DNA of 64,000 bases from Rhizoctonia solani (lineage: Eukaryota > Basidiomycota > Agaricomycetes > Cantharellales > Ceratobasidiaceae), in contig NC_057376.1 in assembly GCF_016906535.1 (NCBI RefSeq), positions 62,001 through 126,000 on the forward strand, in the 5' to 3' direction. A program made the translations under genes and the position numbers. Below, piece by piece: positions 1-9,928 of this stretch (positions within the stretch are counted from its first letter, which is position 1; each line of letters begins with the position of its first letter). The notes below the pieces were generated by a model. The model searched no databases and was not told the DNA's origin. It was given only the letters and a program-made list of their open reading frames with translations.

Positions 1-217
1 CCCAGTAGTTCTGCTAACGCATCACCCCTTAGTTCACTCACCACACCTCCAGGCCTAAGGCCCCCCCGCGTTCTCCATAGATAGTTAGTTGTTGCCATAA
101 GCGGCTTAGTTAGTCAGTAGTTAGCCTAGATAGATAGATTACATAAGCTAGTGTAGTAGTACGGCCACAAGCGCCCACCTTCACCAGCGCGTACCCACCT
201 TACAGTGGTGTACGACA
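1..217 (+). repeat. A1 5' LTR, 3' portion
   Basis: This matches 5691-5907 with about three substitutions and ends in the CA dinucleotide (..TACGACA). The promoter half of this LTR lies left of the window. Confidence 0.93.
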
Positions 218-734
218 TTGTAAAATCAACTTTACTTAGGCTTGATCAACAAGGAGAGGACCCCCTGTACTAGCACGAGGGAAAACACCAGATCGGACTC
301 GCCTTTTGTCTTTAATAATCAAACAGACGTTGGTCCCTGGTAGTACCAAATTGCTATAAGGCAGATGGGCTCTAATCCCCCGCATACCCAAGTTTCGCCG
401 GAACTCAGTAGTCAGCGACCCTAGACCGCTGAAATACCCGCTTGCTGAAAACCCGCCCATATCACAACCGCCAGGTCTGCTGATTTGTCGTAGGGACAGT
501 TCAACGCTAGGTACTAGACGCAAGGGTTTAGCGCCAGTATACTACAGAAAAACCGCTCATAAGTCCTGATATAGGCACTACTTCCCCCACGCTGTTTTCA
601 CCATTCCATCCACACGCTCTGGCGTCCCCCACCCATACTCCCGTCCTACCAGCCGCTCTAGTCGTCGTTCTGTGGCAGCCAACTCCCAACCACCCACTTG
701 CAAATCATCTCCCACTCCGCAAAACTTGCCCGGA
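218..734 (+). other. A1 untranslated leader with primer-binding site
   Basis: A non-coding leader between the 5' LTR and gag. Two bases after the LTR, at 220-232, is GTAAAATCAACTT. In sister copy A2 the equivalent site is exactly complementary to a 13-base stretch of the LTR (5629-5641 in A1's 3' LTR) that lies about 34 bases after the TATA box, i.e. near the predicted transcript start. This fits self-priming as known for Tf1-type elements. A1 itself has two central mismatches to its 3' LTR copy. The start of its own 5' LTR cannot be seen. Confidence 0.6.
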
Positions 735-1916
735 ATGGAACCAGAGCCGTCCATTGGCGCTCTCCTTGAGGCTATCCAAGCCCTCTCCACACAAGTTGGG
801 TCCCTCCAGGACCAAGTCAAGTCTCAAGGCAAGCAAATCACTCAGCTCACCGCCTTATGCAAGGAGACCAACAACCTTGTTGGAGACAAGGACCAGGGCG
901 GAGCCCAAACAAAGCCTGGCCCATCGACTGGGCCTACCACTCCTCCCACCCACACGGGAGGAGAAGCCCACACTCCAGCAACGATTAGGCCTGGACTCAA
1001 GGCCCCCTTCCAACCATCAAGGGGCACAGGTTTTGATTCAGAAGACGAGGAAGAGCCAAGGCACCCCAAAAGGGAGCCTCAAGGAACGCCTAAACGGCAC
1101 CTGGGATCCCTCACCCCTTTTGATGCAGGGTCCAGTGTAAAGCGGCCAAAGATGGACCTCCCAGACCCCTATAAGGGTGATACCAGGGGACGCAAGGCCA
1201 CTCAGTGGCTTGATCGAATGATGCTCTGGGTTGCCCTACATAGGGACCAATTTGACAAGGAGGAGCAAATGGTTGTATGGATCCTATACCATATGACCAA
1301 TAAAGCCGCCAATTGGGCTCTCCCCATTATTGGGGCCATCATCAAGGGCAAAGGCAATCCCCCCACCACCATCCAGGCCTTAACGGCCAAGTTCAAAGAA
1401 GCATTTGCCGATCCCGACGCCAAGCAAGCCGCCGCTAGAAAAATTGCGGCTCTCTCCCAAACAACCACCACCTCCGAGTACGTCACGGAGTTCCGCAACC
1501 TCATGGCGGAATTGGACTGGAACGAGGAGGCCTATATTGCGCAGTTCACGCGAGGCCTCCACTGGAAGGTCAAGGAACTGCTATCAACCAAGGATAGTAT
1601 TCCCGATGAACTCGAGGCAATTTTTGCGGCCTCTATTAAGATTGACAACATTTGCCGCAAAAATGAGGAGAACCGTCCCAAAAAGGCACCTGCCAAATCC
1701 CCAACCACTACTTCCACCACTACCACCCAACGGGTCCGCCTCTCAGAGGACCCAAATTATGTCACACCGGAAGAAAGGGATCGCCGCCGCGCGTCTGGCC
1801 TTTGTGTCAAGTGCGGTCAGAAGGGACACGGAATCAAGCAATGTCCCAACGGATGGAAAGCCACAGTCAAAGAAGTGGCTAAGATTGCCGAGGACGTCAA
1901 GCCGGGAAAAGATTGA
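735..1916 (+). CDS. gag: Gag (capsid/nucleocapsid) of A1
   Basis: A 393-residue Gag. It packages the element RNA in cytoplasmic virus-like particles. I chose the ATG at 735 (MEPEPS..) because copy A2 starts at the same residue and also gives 393 residues; the frame is open further upstream but only from a non-ATG codon. An N-terminal coiled-coil-like segment (about residues 8-45) is followed by a Pro/Thr-rich linker, then a retrotransposon-gag core (about 130-300; TQWLDRMMLW, EYVTEFRNL). A CCHC zinc knuckle (CX2CX4HX4C, CVKCGQKGHGIKQC) lies near the C-terminus. Gag ends at TGA 1914-1916. Pol lies in the -1 frame, so Gag-Pol needs a ribosomal shift. Confidence 0.93.
   Translation: MEPEPSIGALLEAIQALSTQVGSLQDQVKSQGKQITQLTALCKETNNLVGDKDQGGAQTKPGPSTGPTTPPTHTGGEAHTPATIRPGLKAPFQPSRGTGFDSEDEEEPRHPKREPQGTPKRHLGSLTPFDAGSSVKRPKMDLPDPYKGDTRGRKATQWLDRMMLWVALHRDQFDKEEQMVVWILYHMTNKAANWALPIIGAIIKGKGNPPTTIQALTAKFKEAFADPDAKQAAARKIAALSQTTTTSEYVTEFRNLMAELDWNEEAYIAQFTRGLHWKVKELLSTKDSIPDELEAIFAASIKIDNICRKNEENRPKKAPAKSPTTTSTTTTQRVRLSEDPNYVTPEERDRRRASGLCVKCGQKGHGIKQCPNGWKATVKEVAKIAEDVKPGKD
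1904..1910 (+). promoter_or_regulatory. Candidate -1 ribosomal frameshift heptamer (gag to pol)
   Basis: The heptamer GGGAAAA lies in the correct register (G GGA AAA in the gag frame), one codon before the gag stop. A -1 slip here enters the pol frame directly. It fits the X XXY YYZ rule known from retroviral frameshift sites. In the inactive copy A2 the first three bases are no longer identical. Confidence 0.5.
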
Positions 1917-4900
1917 GGTTGAGGACTGCTGCCAAGCCCTCGACTCCAAAAATGGACAACTTAGTAGATAGTTTTGAATTTGTATCTCTTGCTCTAGACT
2001 CAAATAAGAAACCCCTATTATTTATCGATCTATATGTCCAGAATTCCCCGGCAGAACCCCTCAGAACACTCATAGACTCCGGAGCAACATCAAATTTCAT
2101 CTCCCCCTCCGTGGTTGAAAAATTAAAAATTCCAAAAACCCAACTCGAAAATCCACGAGTTGTAAGGATGTTAGACGGTACTATATCTCAGACTGGTCGC
2201 ATTTGGCACCAGGTTCACCTCACAGTCTCGGCCAATGGCCACTCCCACTCTATTCCCTTCCTTGTTTGCCCCATAGGCAACACCCCGGCTATTCTAGGCA
2301 TGACATGGTTAACGGCAGAAGCTCCTCTTATTGACTGGCAACAGGGATTAGTCACATTCCCTGAACAGATACAGATTGCCTCCAAAGAAGAAGCGGACCT
2401 AGATCCTCTAGCAGATCTCCCCCCTCAGTACCACAAGTTTGCTAGAGTATTTGGCGAGGAAGAATTTAAGGTCCTCCCCCCACACAGGGAGTATGATATA
2501 TCCATAGACCTTGTTCCAGACGCCAAATTATCTCCAGGCCCCATATATGGCATGACGGATGCGGAATCCAAGGCACTCAAACAACACATTGATGAAGAAC
2601 TAGCCACAGGCAAGATCCGCCCCAGTACCTCATCTGCCGGAGCCCCTGTCATGTTTGTCAAAAAGGCTGATGGTTCCCTTAGGCTTGTTGTGGATTACAG
2701 AAAGCTCAACGAAGTTACCCACAAAAATGTCTACCCTCTCCCCAGGCAGGATGATCTCATGGCCAAATTACAAAATGCCAAACTGTTCACGAAGCTTGAC
2801 CTACGCTGGGGCTATAACAACGTCAGAATCAAAGAAGGGGATGAATGGAAGACGGCATTCAGGACCAAATACGGGCTTTTTGAATACTTAGTGATGCCTT
2901 TTGGTCTCACCAACGCCCCAGCCGCCTTCCAACACTTCATGAATGACCTGTTCAGAGACCTCATCGATGTCACAGTGGTTATCTATTTGGACGATATTCT
3001 GATCTTCTCCGAAAAACCTGAGGACCACCCTTCCCATGTCAGGGAAGTCCTTTCACAATTGATGAAGAACCAGTTATTCTGTAAACTCTCCAAATGTCAC
3101 TTTCATGTCACCACAGTAGACTACCTTGGCATTGTCATCTCCCCAGCTGGCTTCTCCATGGACCAAAAGAAGATTGAAGCCGTTACGTTGTGGCCCACAC
3201 CTAAAACGGTCAAACAGGTCCAGGCCTTCTTAGGTTTTGTCAATTATCTCCGCCGGTTCATTCCCAATTTTAGCTCTGTTGCGCGACCTCTACATAACCT
3301 CACCAAAAAGGAAACCCCTTGGTCATGGGGTAACCTGGAGGAAACTGCTTTCCAGGGACTAAAGTCCCTTGTCACCCAGTCACCTGTCCTAATCCACTCC
3401 AATCCCAGTCTTCCCTACTACCTAGAAACGGACGCGTCAGGAGTAGCCATGGGAGCCATCTTAAGCCAGCAAGGAGAGGATAACCGCCTTCACCCAGTCG
3501 CATATATGTCCAAGTCCTTTTCTGGCGCAGAAGCCAACTATGACACCCACGATAAGGAACTTCTAGCGATTATCAAAGCCCTGGAAGAATGGCAGATTTT
3601 CCTGGAAGCAACAGACAAGCCAATTCAGGTCTTCACAGATCACAGGAACCTGGAATATTGGAGGCAGGCTAGGACCTTCAACCGCAGGCACACTAGATGG
3701 CGCATCTTCCTGAGTGACTTCAACTTTGAGATCCACTACCAACCGGGGAAACAATCGGGGAAACCAGATGCACTGTCCCGACGCGCAGACTATGTTGATC
3801 TCCCCCCCGAACCAGAAGTTATGATCCCTACAGAAGTTTTTGCCAATACATCAGAAGAGGAACTGGAAATTGTCACGGAAATCCGCACCAAGCTCAGAGA
3901 AGACCCATCCCTTGAGTCTATTATCCAATTCCTCACAGAAGATGCGGACAACGCTCCCCCCTCCATCCGTAAGGCATACAAGGATTATGACTGGGAAGAG
4001 GACCTCCTCTGGTACCGTGGCAAACTGGTAGTCCCAGACTCGGAAGCCCTGAAGGAACGGCTACTCAGAGAATTCCATGACGCACCCCTGGCAGGACACC
4101 CTGGACAACAACGTACCTTGGAACTACTAAGTTGTAACTACTGGTGGCCAGGCATGAAGTCCTCCGCCAAGGAATGGGTGGAATGTTGCCCGGTATGCCA
4201 AGCCAATCAACAAGCCCATGCACCAGTCATAGCGCTAAAACCGCTGGAAGTCCCCCCATTTCCATTCCACACTATCTCGTATGACTTTATCACAGGATTC
4301 CCTAAGTCAAATGGGCACGATGCAATCCTGGTAGTCATTGACTCCTTTTCCAAGTTCGGGCACTTTATCCCAACCTCAAAAAAGGCAACCGCTAAGGGGT
4401 TAGCAGACCTATTTGTCAGTCATGTCTGGAAATTGCATGGATTACCGGTTAAAACCATTTCGGATTGTGGAACCACATTCACAGGAAAGTTTCTAAGGGC
4501 ACTATACCAGCAATTAGGGGTTAAACCGGCCTTCTCATCAGCCTACCACCCAGAATCTGATGGCCAAACGGAGAGGGTGAATCAGTTTATTGAATTCTAT
4601 CTCAGATCATATGTTGCTGCAGACCACTCCGACTGGGCTACCTGGTTGCCACTAGCGGAATACGCTTACAACAATGCAAAACACTCCGCCACGGGAAAAA
4701 CCCCCTTTGAATTAGTCTATGGCAGAAACCCCGTCATGAATCCGTCAAACGTCCCCGCTAACGTCCCAGAAGCAGATCTTGTGGCAGACACCTTAGCCCG
4801 GGAATGGAAGGAAGCCAAAGCGGCCCTCAGAATGAGCAAGGAATGGATGACAAGGGATAAAGGAACAACCCCTGAATATTCAATTGGGGAAAAAGTCTGG

Positions 4901-5326
4901 CTAGACGGAAAAAATGTGAAACTCAGGACGAATTCCAACAAGTTGGACCCCAAACAACTGGGCCCCTTCGAGGTATTAGAGAAGGTGTCCAGCCATGCGT
5001 ACCGCCTCAAACTGCCAGAAACTCTCAAAATCCACGACGTATTCTATGTGGGATTGTTATCCAGGGCACATATATCTCCAAGTCAACCATTCCTGGAAAG
5101 GCCCCCTCCTGAAACAGTAGAGGGGGAAGAAGAATACGAGGTGGAACAAATCATTGACTCCAAGCGACAACGGGGAAAGTGGTTTTACCTAATCAAATGG
5201 AAAGGCTATGGTCCGGAAGACAATTCCTGGGAACCAGAAGAGCTCCTGGATCACAGTCAGGAGGAGATCCAACGCTTCAACAAGTCACGACTGAAAAAGG
5301 CTCGTGACTCCGCCAAGAGCCTTTAA
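1913..5326 (+). CDS. pol: Pol polyprotein of A1 (PR-RT-RH-IN-chromodomain)
   Basis: An open frame of 1,137 codons. The first ATG is at 1952, but expression is more likely by -1 frameshifting from gag. Domains in order, numbered from 1913: aspartic protease (D-S-G-A at about 55-58), reverse transcriptase with YLDD intact (nt 2984-2995), RNase H (about 3420-3790), integrase with an HHCC zinc domain (about 4070-4200) and a D,D-35-E core, a GPF-type segment (LGPFEV, about 4960), and a chromodomain (about 5130-5310) that in this family binds methylated histone tails to guide integration. At the second integrase Asp the motif reads SDCGTTF where SDRG is usual, a likely CpG change. No stops or frameshifts are present, so the copy may be coding-competent. 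It ends at TAA 5324-5326, overlapping the polypurine tract. Confidence 0.95.
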   Translation: MRLRTAAKPSTPKMDNLVDSFEFVSLALDSNKKPLLFIDLYVQNSPAEPLRTLIDSGATSNFISPSVVEKLKIPKTQLENPRVVRMLDGTISQTGRIWHQVHLTVSANGHSHSIPFLVCPIGNTPAILGMTWLTAEAPLIDWQQGLVTFPEQIQIASKEEADLDPLADLPPQYHKFARVFGEEEFKVLPPHREYDISIDLVPDAKLSPGPIYGMTDAESKALKQHIDEELATGKIRPSTSSAGAPVMFVKKADGSLRLVVDYRKLNEVTHKNVYPLPRQDDLMAKLQNAKLFTKLDLRWGYNNVRIKEGDEWKTAFRTKYGLFEYLVMPFGLTNAPAAFQHFMNDLFRDLIDVTVVIYLDDILIFSEKPEDHPSHVREVLSQLMKNQLFCKLSKCHFHVTTVDYLGIVISPAGFSMDQKKIEAVTLWPTPKTVKQVQAFLGFVNYLRRFIPNFSSVARPLHNLTKKETPWSWGNLEETAFQGLKSLVTQSPVLIHSNPSLPYYLETDASGVAMGAILSQQGEDNRLHPVAYMSKSFSGAEANYDTHDKELLAIIKALEEWQIFLEATDKPIQVFTDHRNLEYWRQARTFNRRHTRWRIFLSDFNFEIHYQPGKQSGKPDALSRRADYVDLPPEPEVMIPTEVFANTSEEELEIVTEIRTKLREDPSLESIIQFLTEDADNAPPSIRKAYKDYDWEEDLLWYRGKLVVPDSEALKERLLREFHDAPLAGHPGQQRTLELLSCNYWWPGMKSSAKEWVECCPVCQANQQAHAPVIALKPLEVPPFPFHTISYDFITGFPKSNGHDAILVVIDSFSKFGHFIPTSKKATAKGLADLFVSHVWKLHGLPVKTISDCGTTFTGKFLRALYQQLGVKPAFSSAYHPESDGQTERVNQFIEFYLRSYVAADHSDWATWLPLAEYAYNNAKHSATGKTPFELVYGRNPVMNPSNVPANVPEADLVADTLAREWKEAKAALRMSKEWMTRDKGTTPEYSIGEKVWLDGKNVKLRTNSNKLDPKQLGPFEVLEKVSSHAYRLKLPETLKIHDVFYVGLLSRAHISPSQPFLERPPPETVEGEEEYEVEQIIDSKRQRGKWFYLIKWKGYGPEDNSWEPEELLDHSQEEIQRFNKSRLKKARDSAKSL

Positions 5327-5337
5327 GGGGGGGGCAA
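5325..5337 (+). other. A1 polypurine tract
   Basis: AAGGGGGGGGCAA lies directly before the 3' LTR and overlaps the pol stop codon. It primes plus-strand DNA synthesis in LTR elements. The same G-run stands next to the A2 and C 3' LTRs. Confidence 0.8.
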
Positions 5338-5907
5338 TGTTATAACCTCCTAACATATACCACTAGAATTGGACGATTTTTCTGATATTTTTACTATTTT
5401 TTACGAACCCTTTATCTTATGTTTTTCAATCACGTGATCTTGGCGCTTATTATGCCGAGATGCTGCGCCGAGATGCTGTGCCAAGGGCGCTTAGGGAAAA
5501 TCCACGCTTCCGCGCAGCCCGCAGCACCCTTCTTATTTCACACCTGTACTTCCTTTCTCACGCGCACAGACCATGTAGATAGTGCGTTCTCTTCTATATA
5601 TACAGCAGGAAAATCGCTTGGAGACCCCAAGTCAATTTTACCTTGTCTCATACCCATTGAGGAGGCATCAGCCAGCTAAGTAGCCAGCCCCCCAGTAGTT
5701 CTGCTAACGCATCACCCCTTAGTTCACTCACCACACCTCCAGGCCTAAGGCCCCCCTGCGTTCTCCATAGATAGTTAGTTGTCGCCATAAGCGGCTTAGT
5801 TAGTCAGTAGTTAGCCTAGAAAGATAGATTACATAAGCTAGTGTAGTAGTACGGCCACAAGCGCCCACCTTCACCAGCGCGTACCCACCTTACAGTGGTG
5901 TACGACA
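5338..5907 (+). repeat. A1 3' LTR (570 bp)
   Basis: A complete LTR, TGTTATAACC..TACGACA. It carries CACGTG at 5431-5436, the motif GCGCTTATTATG at 5443-5454 (also in the C LTR), a TATATATA box at 5595-5602, and AAGTCAATTTTAC at 5629-5641, which is the presumed 5' end of the transcript and self-primer. The element inserts so that its outer end abuts B-LTR sequence. Confidence 0.93.
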
Positions 5908-6616
5908 ATCCTACTTTTACTCTTATATATTGACATATACACACAAGCCTTTAACAGCTTATCTGCGCATTTACTTTAGTGATTGACTCACTGTAAATAG
6001 CATAGGAGGTTATTTGGCGCACTAAGACCATAGGCCAGTCCCAACAGACACAGGGTAACCTATTAGTGTACTTACTGCAACCCTGTGCCCCTTGACTGTC
6101 ACAGTTGTTGAGTTCAACATTGAGTATAGTGCAACAATACTGTAAGGATTGTTGTGATTGAGTGATAGTGTTTCAATCCACCATAACCCCTATATTGTAG
6201 ATATCTTTACCTACAATATCTCATAAATCCTAGATATATTTTAGGTAAACCCCATAAGTCTTAAGTCTTACTTAAGCATATATAAGTCCTATACTTATTA
6301 GGCAAATCCCATAAATCCTGTACATTAGTCAGGTAACCCTCTTACTTAAGGTACTATCCCAGAGACCTTAAGTATACATACCCTTAGTCACTTAGGCTTA
6401 AGTAACATTAGTCTAAGGTACTATACATAACCAACCACCTGCACTTCATAGTTGCTAGACTATTTGTTAGGAGTTGTTATTCCTGATAACCTAGCCTATA
6501 TTGTGCATATATTGTGTGCATATATTCTGATTCTTAATACTAGTTCTCAGTTACTCCCATATACATCTTGTATATAGTAATTCTTTCTTACTCCTGTACT
6601 TACACAACTCTTAACA
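5908..6616 (+). repeat. B 5' LTR, downstream remainder after A1 insertion
   Basis: From about 5919 it matches 18004-18701 and 32575-33272 nearly base for base, and it ends ..CTTAACA. The first eleven bases (5908-5918) do not align cleanly and may include A1's target duplication. Confidence 0.92.
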
Positions 6617-6736
6617 TTGGTGACCACCGCAGGGCCTAGTGTTGGTTATCTTTAATTCTTACCTGTAATCTTTTGTACAAGCTTTTTCATACTTTGTATA
6701 TACATTCTAACTGTGGTACTCTACTAACATTCTTTT
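6617..6736 (+). other. B leader with tRNA-type primer-binding site
   Basis: TTGGTGACCACC begins directly after the LTR. TGG one base from the LTR end is what pairs with the CCA end of a tRNA, so B appears tRNA-primed, unlike A and C. I could not assign the tRNA. Confidence 0.45.
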
Positions 6737-9700
6737 ATGTCTAGAAGATCAAGTAGACCTGCATCCTCTAATAGGACCCCTTGGGACACAAGACTTTCAA
6801 GAGAAGGTATGCCTAGACATAGTACCCCTAGAAGCTCTGTGCTTCCTAGAGACAGCATACCTACAGATAGTCCCAGCAACCCTTTTGGACCTACTAGACA
6901 CTCTCTTGAGCCATCCTCTCCTGAGGAGCTAGTGATTCCCCAACCCATCCTACCCTATGAATCACCTACCAAGCCACATGCTTCCATGCCTGCCTTGGAA
7001 GACCCTCAAGCAGGACCTAGTAGCTCAAGAAGGATATCACCCCACTCTCATAAGTCATCATCCAGACATTCTCCAAGACTGTCTCCCTTGGAATATGAAG
7101 CTCTTCAGGAAGCAAACAAGCTAGCTAAGCCAAGTTCTTCTATAAGGAAGTCTTCACCTTTTGGTCATAAGACTAGCCCAGCTACCTTCCAGAGAATGAT
7201 TCCTGTATTTGGACTTCCAGATATAGAGATGTTGGAACCCTCCTCTAGTAGACCTCAGCCCTCTGAGCCTATTAATTCTCATGAGCTTAAGAGATCTAAA
7301 GGAAAGACCTCTGAGGCCCACATATCCAAGCATAGGGAAACTCAAGCTGCCTTACTGGATCCTAACAATAGGTCTTTTACTAATGACCCAGCTATCCAGA
7401 AGTACCTACCCTATTCTCCTTCCACTACCTTATACCCCTTAAATGAAGAATTTCTGGGAGAGTTCAACTATCAGCCTGACTGTACCCAGATGACCTCTTG
7501 GTGCAGAAAGAACCCTCAAGCTAATAGTTTCAGGAAAGTTTATAGGCAGCTAGGTAGAGTATTCTATCATGTGGAGATACCTCCAGCACATGAGAATTGC
7601 TATCCCTCACCTTCTTGTGAGCAATGGGCTTCTCACTACTTCAAACTACTAGATACTGTAGTAACCTTTAGACCTACATGTTGCATCATTACCAAGTTAG
7701 TTCCTGCTCAAGAAATTAACCATTGGCCTGAATATGGTAAGTTACATACAGACCTGAATAAACTAATCAAGAGAACTGTTCAGAGCATCTATGACATGGA
7801 AGAGCTATTGCCTATTCCAGAATGGCCAGAACATGACTGTCTATTCACCTCTCATTCCTTTGAGGTAGCTGCAGTCACTTATAGGGATCAGATGGAGCAT
7901 TTCATTCAGAAGCTGTATGAGATTCTTGGTAGACAACTTCAGACTGGACCACCTTCCCCAGTCATCTCTGCAGGACATCTCAGTGAGGTAGAACCTGGAC
8001 AAGAACACCTTAGAGATAGGACTCTACAACTTAAGCAAGATATGACCCTGTTAGTGCCCAAAAGTTCTAGAGCCTCTTCTGTCACTCCACAGGAGGCGGC
8101 TCAAGAGAACTTACTAAGGAGTCTTATCAAGCCCACAAGTCAAGTTACTATTGCTAGTCCTTTACTTCCAGAACCTCAAGTTTCTCCTCCAGCTGTAGCC
8201 TTAGACACCTCCAGCAGTACTCCTCCAGGACAACCTCCTAGTAGTATTCATTCATCCAAAGCCTCTCTCACTGTTACTATGCAACCTAGGTATTTAGGAC
8301 CTGATTATGGAACCTTGCTTATTCCCTCAGAACCTTTACCACCACCTCCTAGCTCTATTGCTACTTCTTCCTCTAGATCTATACCCTTAGGAAGAATATC
8401 AGAGGAGTCACCTCATGTAACATTACAAGTTCCACCTACCTTAGAAAGAACTGAGAGACTTAGGAGAGAAGCCACTAGATCTCTAGGACCTAGACCACCT
8501 ACTCCTAGACCCACTGTAGTCCCTTCCACTAGTTCAGAAGAAACCTTACCATCATCACCTAGAGGCAATGCTAGTGTTCCTATTGCACAACCTTCAGCTA
8601 TCCCTCCTTTCAATATACAAGCCCTTGAAGACTATATCAACAATCTTTCAGATGGAAGTATAGATGGCTTAAGTTCTTCTGAATCATCAACTGGAAGAGA
8701 CCAAGTAGCCCCAGAACTAATAGCCCCAGCTACTCCTGCTGATTCTATTACTTCTGTCTCAAGTGCTGCTACACACACCATACAAACTCCAGTAGCACAA
8801 TCTACTCCCAGGATTAGGAGCCAAGTAGAAGAGGATAATGTTAGGAATATACCTTATAATCCACCTTTAAGCAATGCTGCTAGAAGAGTTAGCCTTGCAG
8901 GCCCAAGTATTCCTCTTAGAGATCCACCTCCACATGCTGACTTTATCAATTGCAGATCTTCCTTGGGAGCAAATTGGCAATCCTCAGGAAGACCAGCTAT
9001 ACCAGCTGAGTCCTTTACCAGAGTATCTACAATCCCAGAAGAGCGCTCCTCTAGACTAGCTGAAAGTGCACACAGGAGACCTACCTCCTCTCCTGAATCA
9101 AGAAGAACTCCTCTAAGTATTCATGCCAATTTACCTTACTTACAGGAGCAGCCAGCACCAGCTACTAGAGAAGAAGCCAATATGAGTAGGAGAGGAAACT
9201 TCTTAGCCCCTCTACTAGCACCTGTCCCACAACTTCAAGTACCTCCAGCACCACCCATTGACAGGACTAGGTTACCTCCTCATATTGTAGGACATATGGT
9301 CTCCTCTAGAAGGTTTAGTGAGCTGTTCAATGATCCACCTCCTAGGGATCAACTTAGAGATAGACTAGCTCCCTTAGCTGAAGGAGGAGGAGGAAATGAC
9401 CCACCATATGATAGTGATGATGGAGATTTTGATAACTCTGGTAGAAGAAGGAACAACCCACCTAGAAGGAATGGAGGAGGACCTCCTAATGACCCAGAAG
9501 ACCCAGGAAATGAACCATATGCTCAAGCAAATGCAGCTAGAGCTAGACCTTTCAATCCAGCTCCTGTACATTTTGATACTAAACTGAAACCTGACATAAT
9601 CCCAGAGTGGGATGGAGATACTAAGAAGCTGTTGTGCTGGATGACATCCATCAATAACATAGCTGAATATAGTAGCTACACTAGAATTCAGCTTGGACAG

Positions 9701-9928
9701 CAGATTCCTCTCAGGTTTACAGGTAGAGCTCTTAGATGGTTCAATGCATTGGATAAGGACTATAGGCAAATTATAACTGAAGACTGGCCAGCACTTAGGC
9801 AAGCTATCACTATCCACTTCATGAATAGGACCTTCCTGAACAGAAGCAAGAATGAAGCCATGCGCATCAGGTTCAGGATAAAGATCATTCAGAAGAGACT
9901 CCAGAAGACTATGTCATCAGGAAGATAG
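6737..9928 (+). pseudogene. gag: B Gag, very long N-terminal region, frameshifted at its end
   Basis: A 1,063-codon open frame. Residues 1-200 and about 400-870 are Ser/Pro-rich and low in complexity. Between them (about 215-390, nt 7379-7906) is a more regular, Cys- and aromatic-containing segment that I cannot name. The gag-core-like part (VHFDTKLKPD.., RALRWFNAL) comes only after residue 930. Near 9880 the frame is lost: the natural continuation is in another frame (DHSEETPEDY.. from about 9882) and runs into the next ORF. Typical Ty3/gypsy Gags have 300-450 residues, so this one carries a large extra N-terminal region. It begins at the first ATG after the leader. Confidence 0.85.

Larger units (their letters stand above)
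1..5907 (+). mobile_element. Ty3/gypsy chromovirus copy A1 (5' end outside window)
   Basis: An LTR retrotransposon whose first 217 bases (partial 5' LTR) recur at 5691-5907 in the 3' LTR. Between them lie a gag ORF with a CCHC knuckle and a pol ORF ordered protease, reverse transcriptase, RNase H, integrase, chromodomain. That order and the C-terminal chromodomain define chromoviruses within Ty3/gypsy. Over the 217 shared LTR bases I count about three differences, so the copy is fairly recent but not brand new. Both ORFs are open. The element is inserted into the 5' LTR of element B: B-LTR sequence resumes by about 5919. The left target duplication is outside the window. Confidence 0.95.

Noticed and set aside
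236..523. Short - strand ORF in the A1 leader
   Set aside because: No motif, lies in an untranslated leader, and is not kept in A2.
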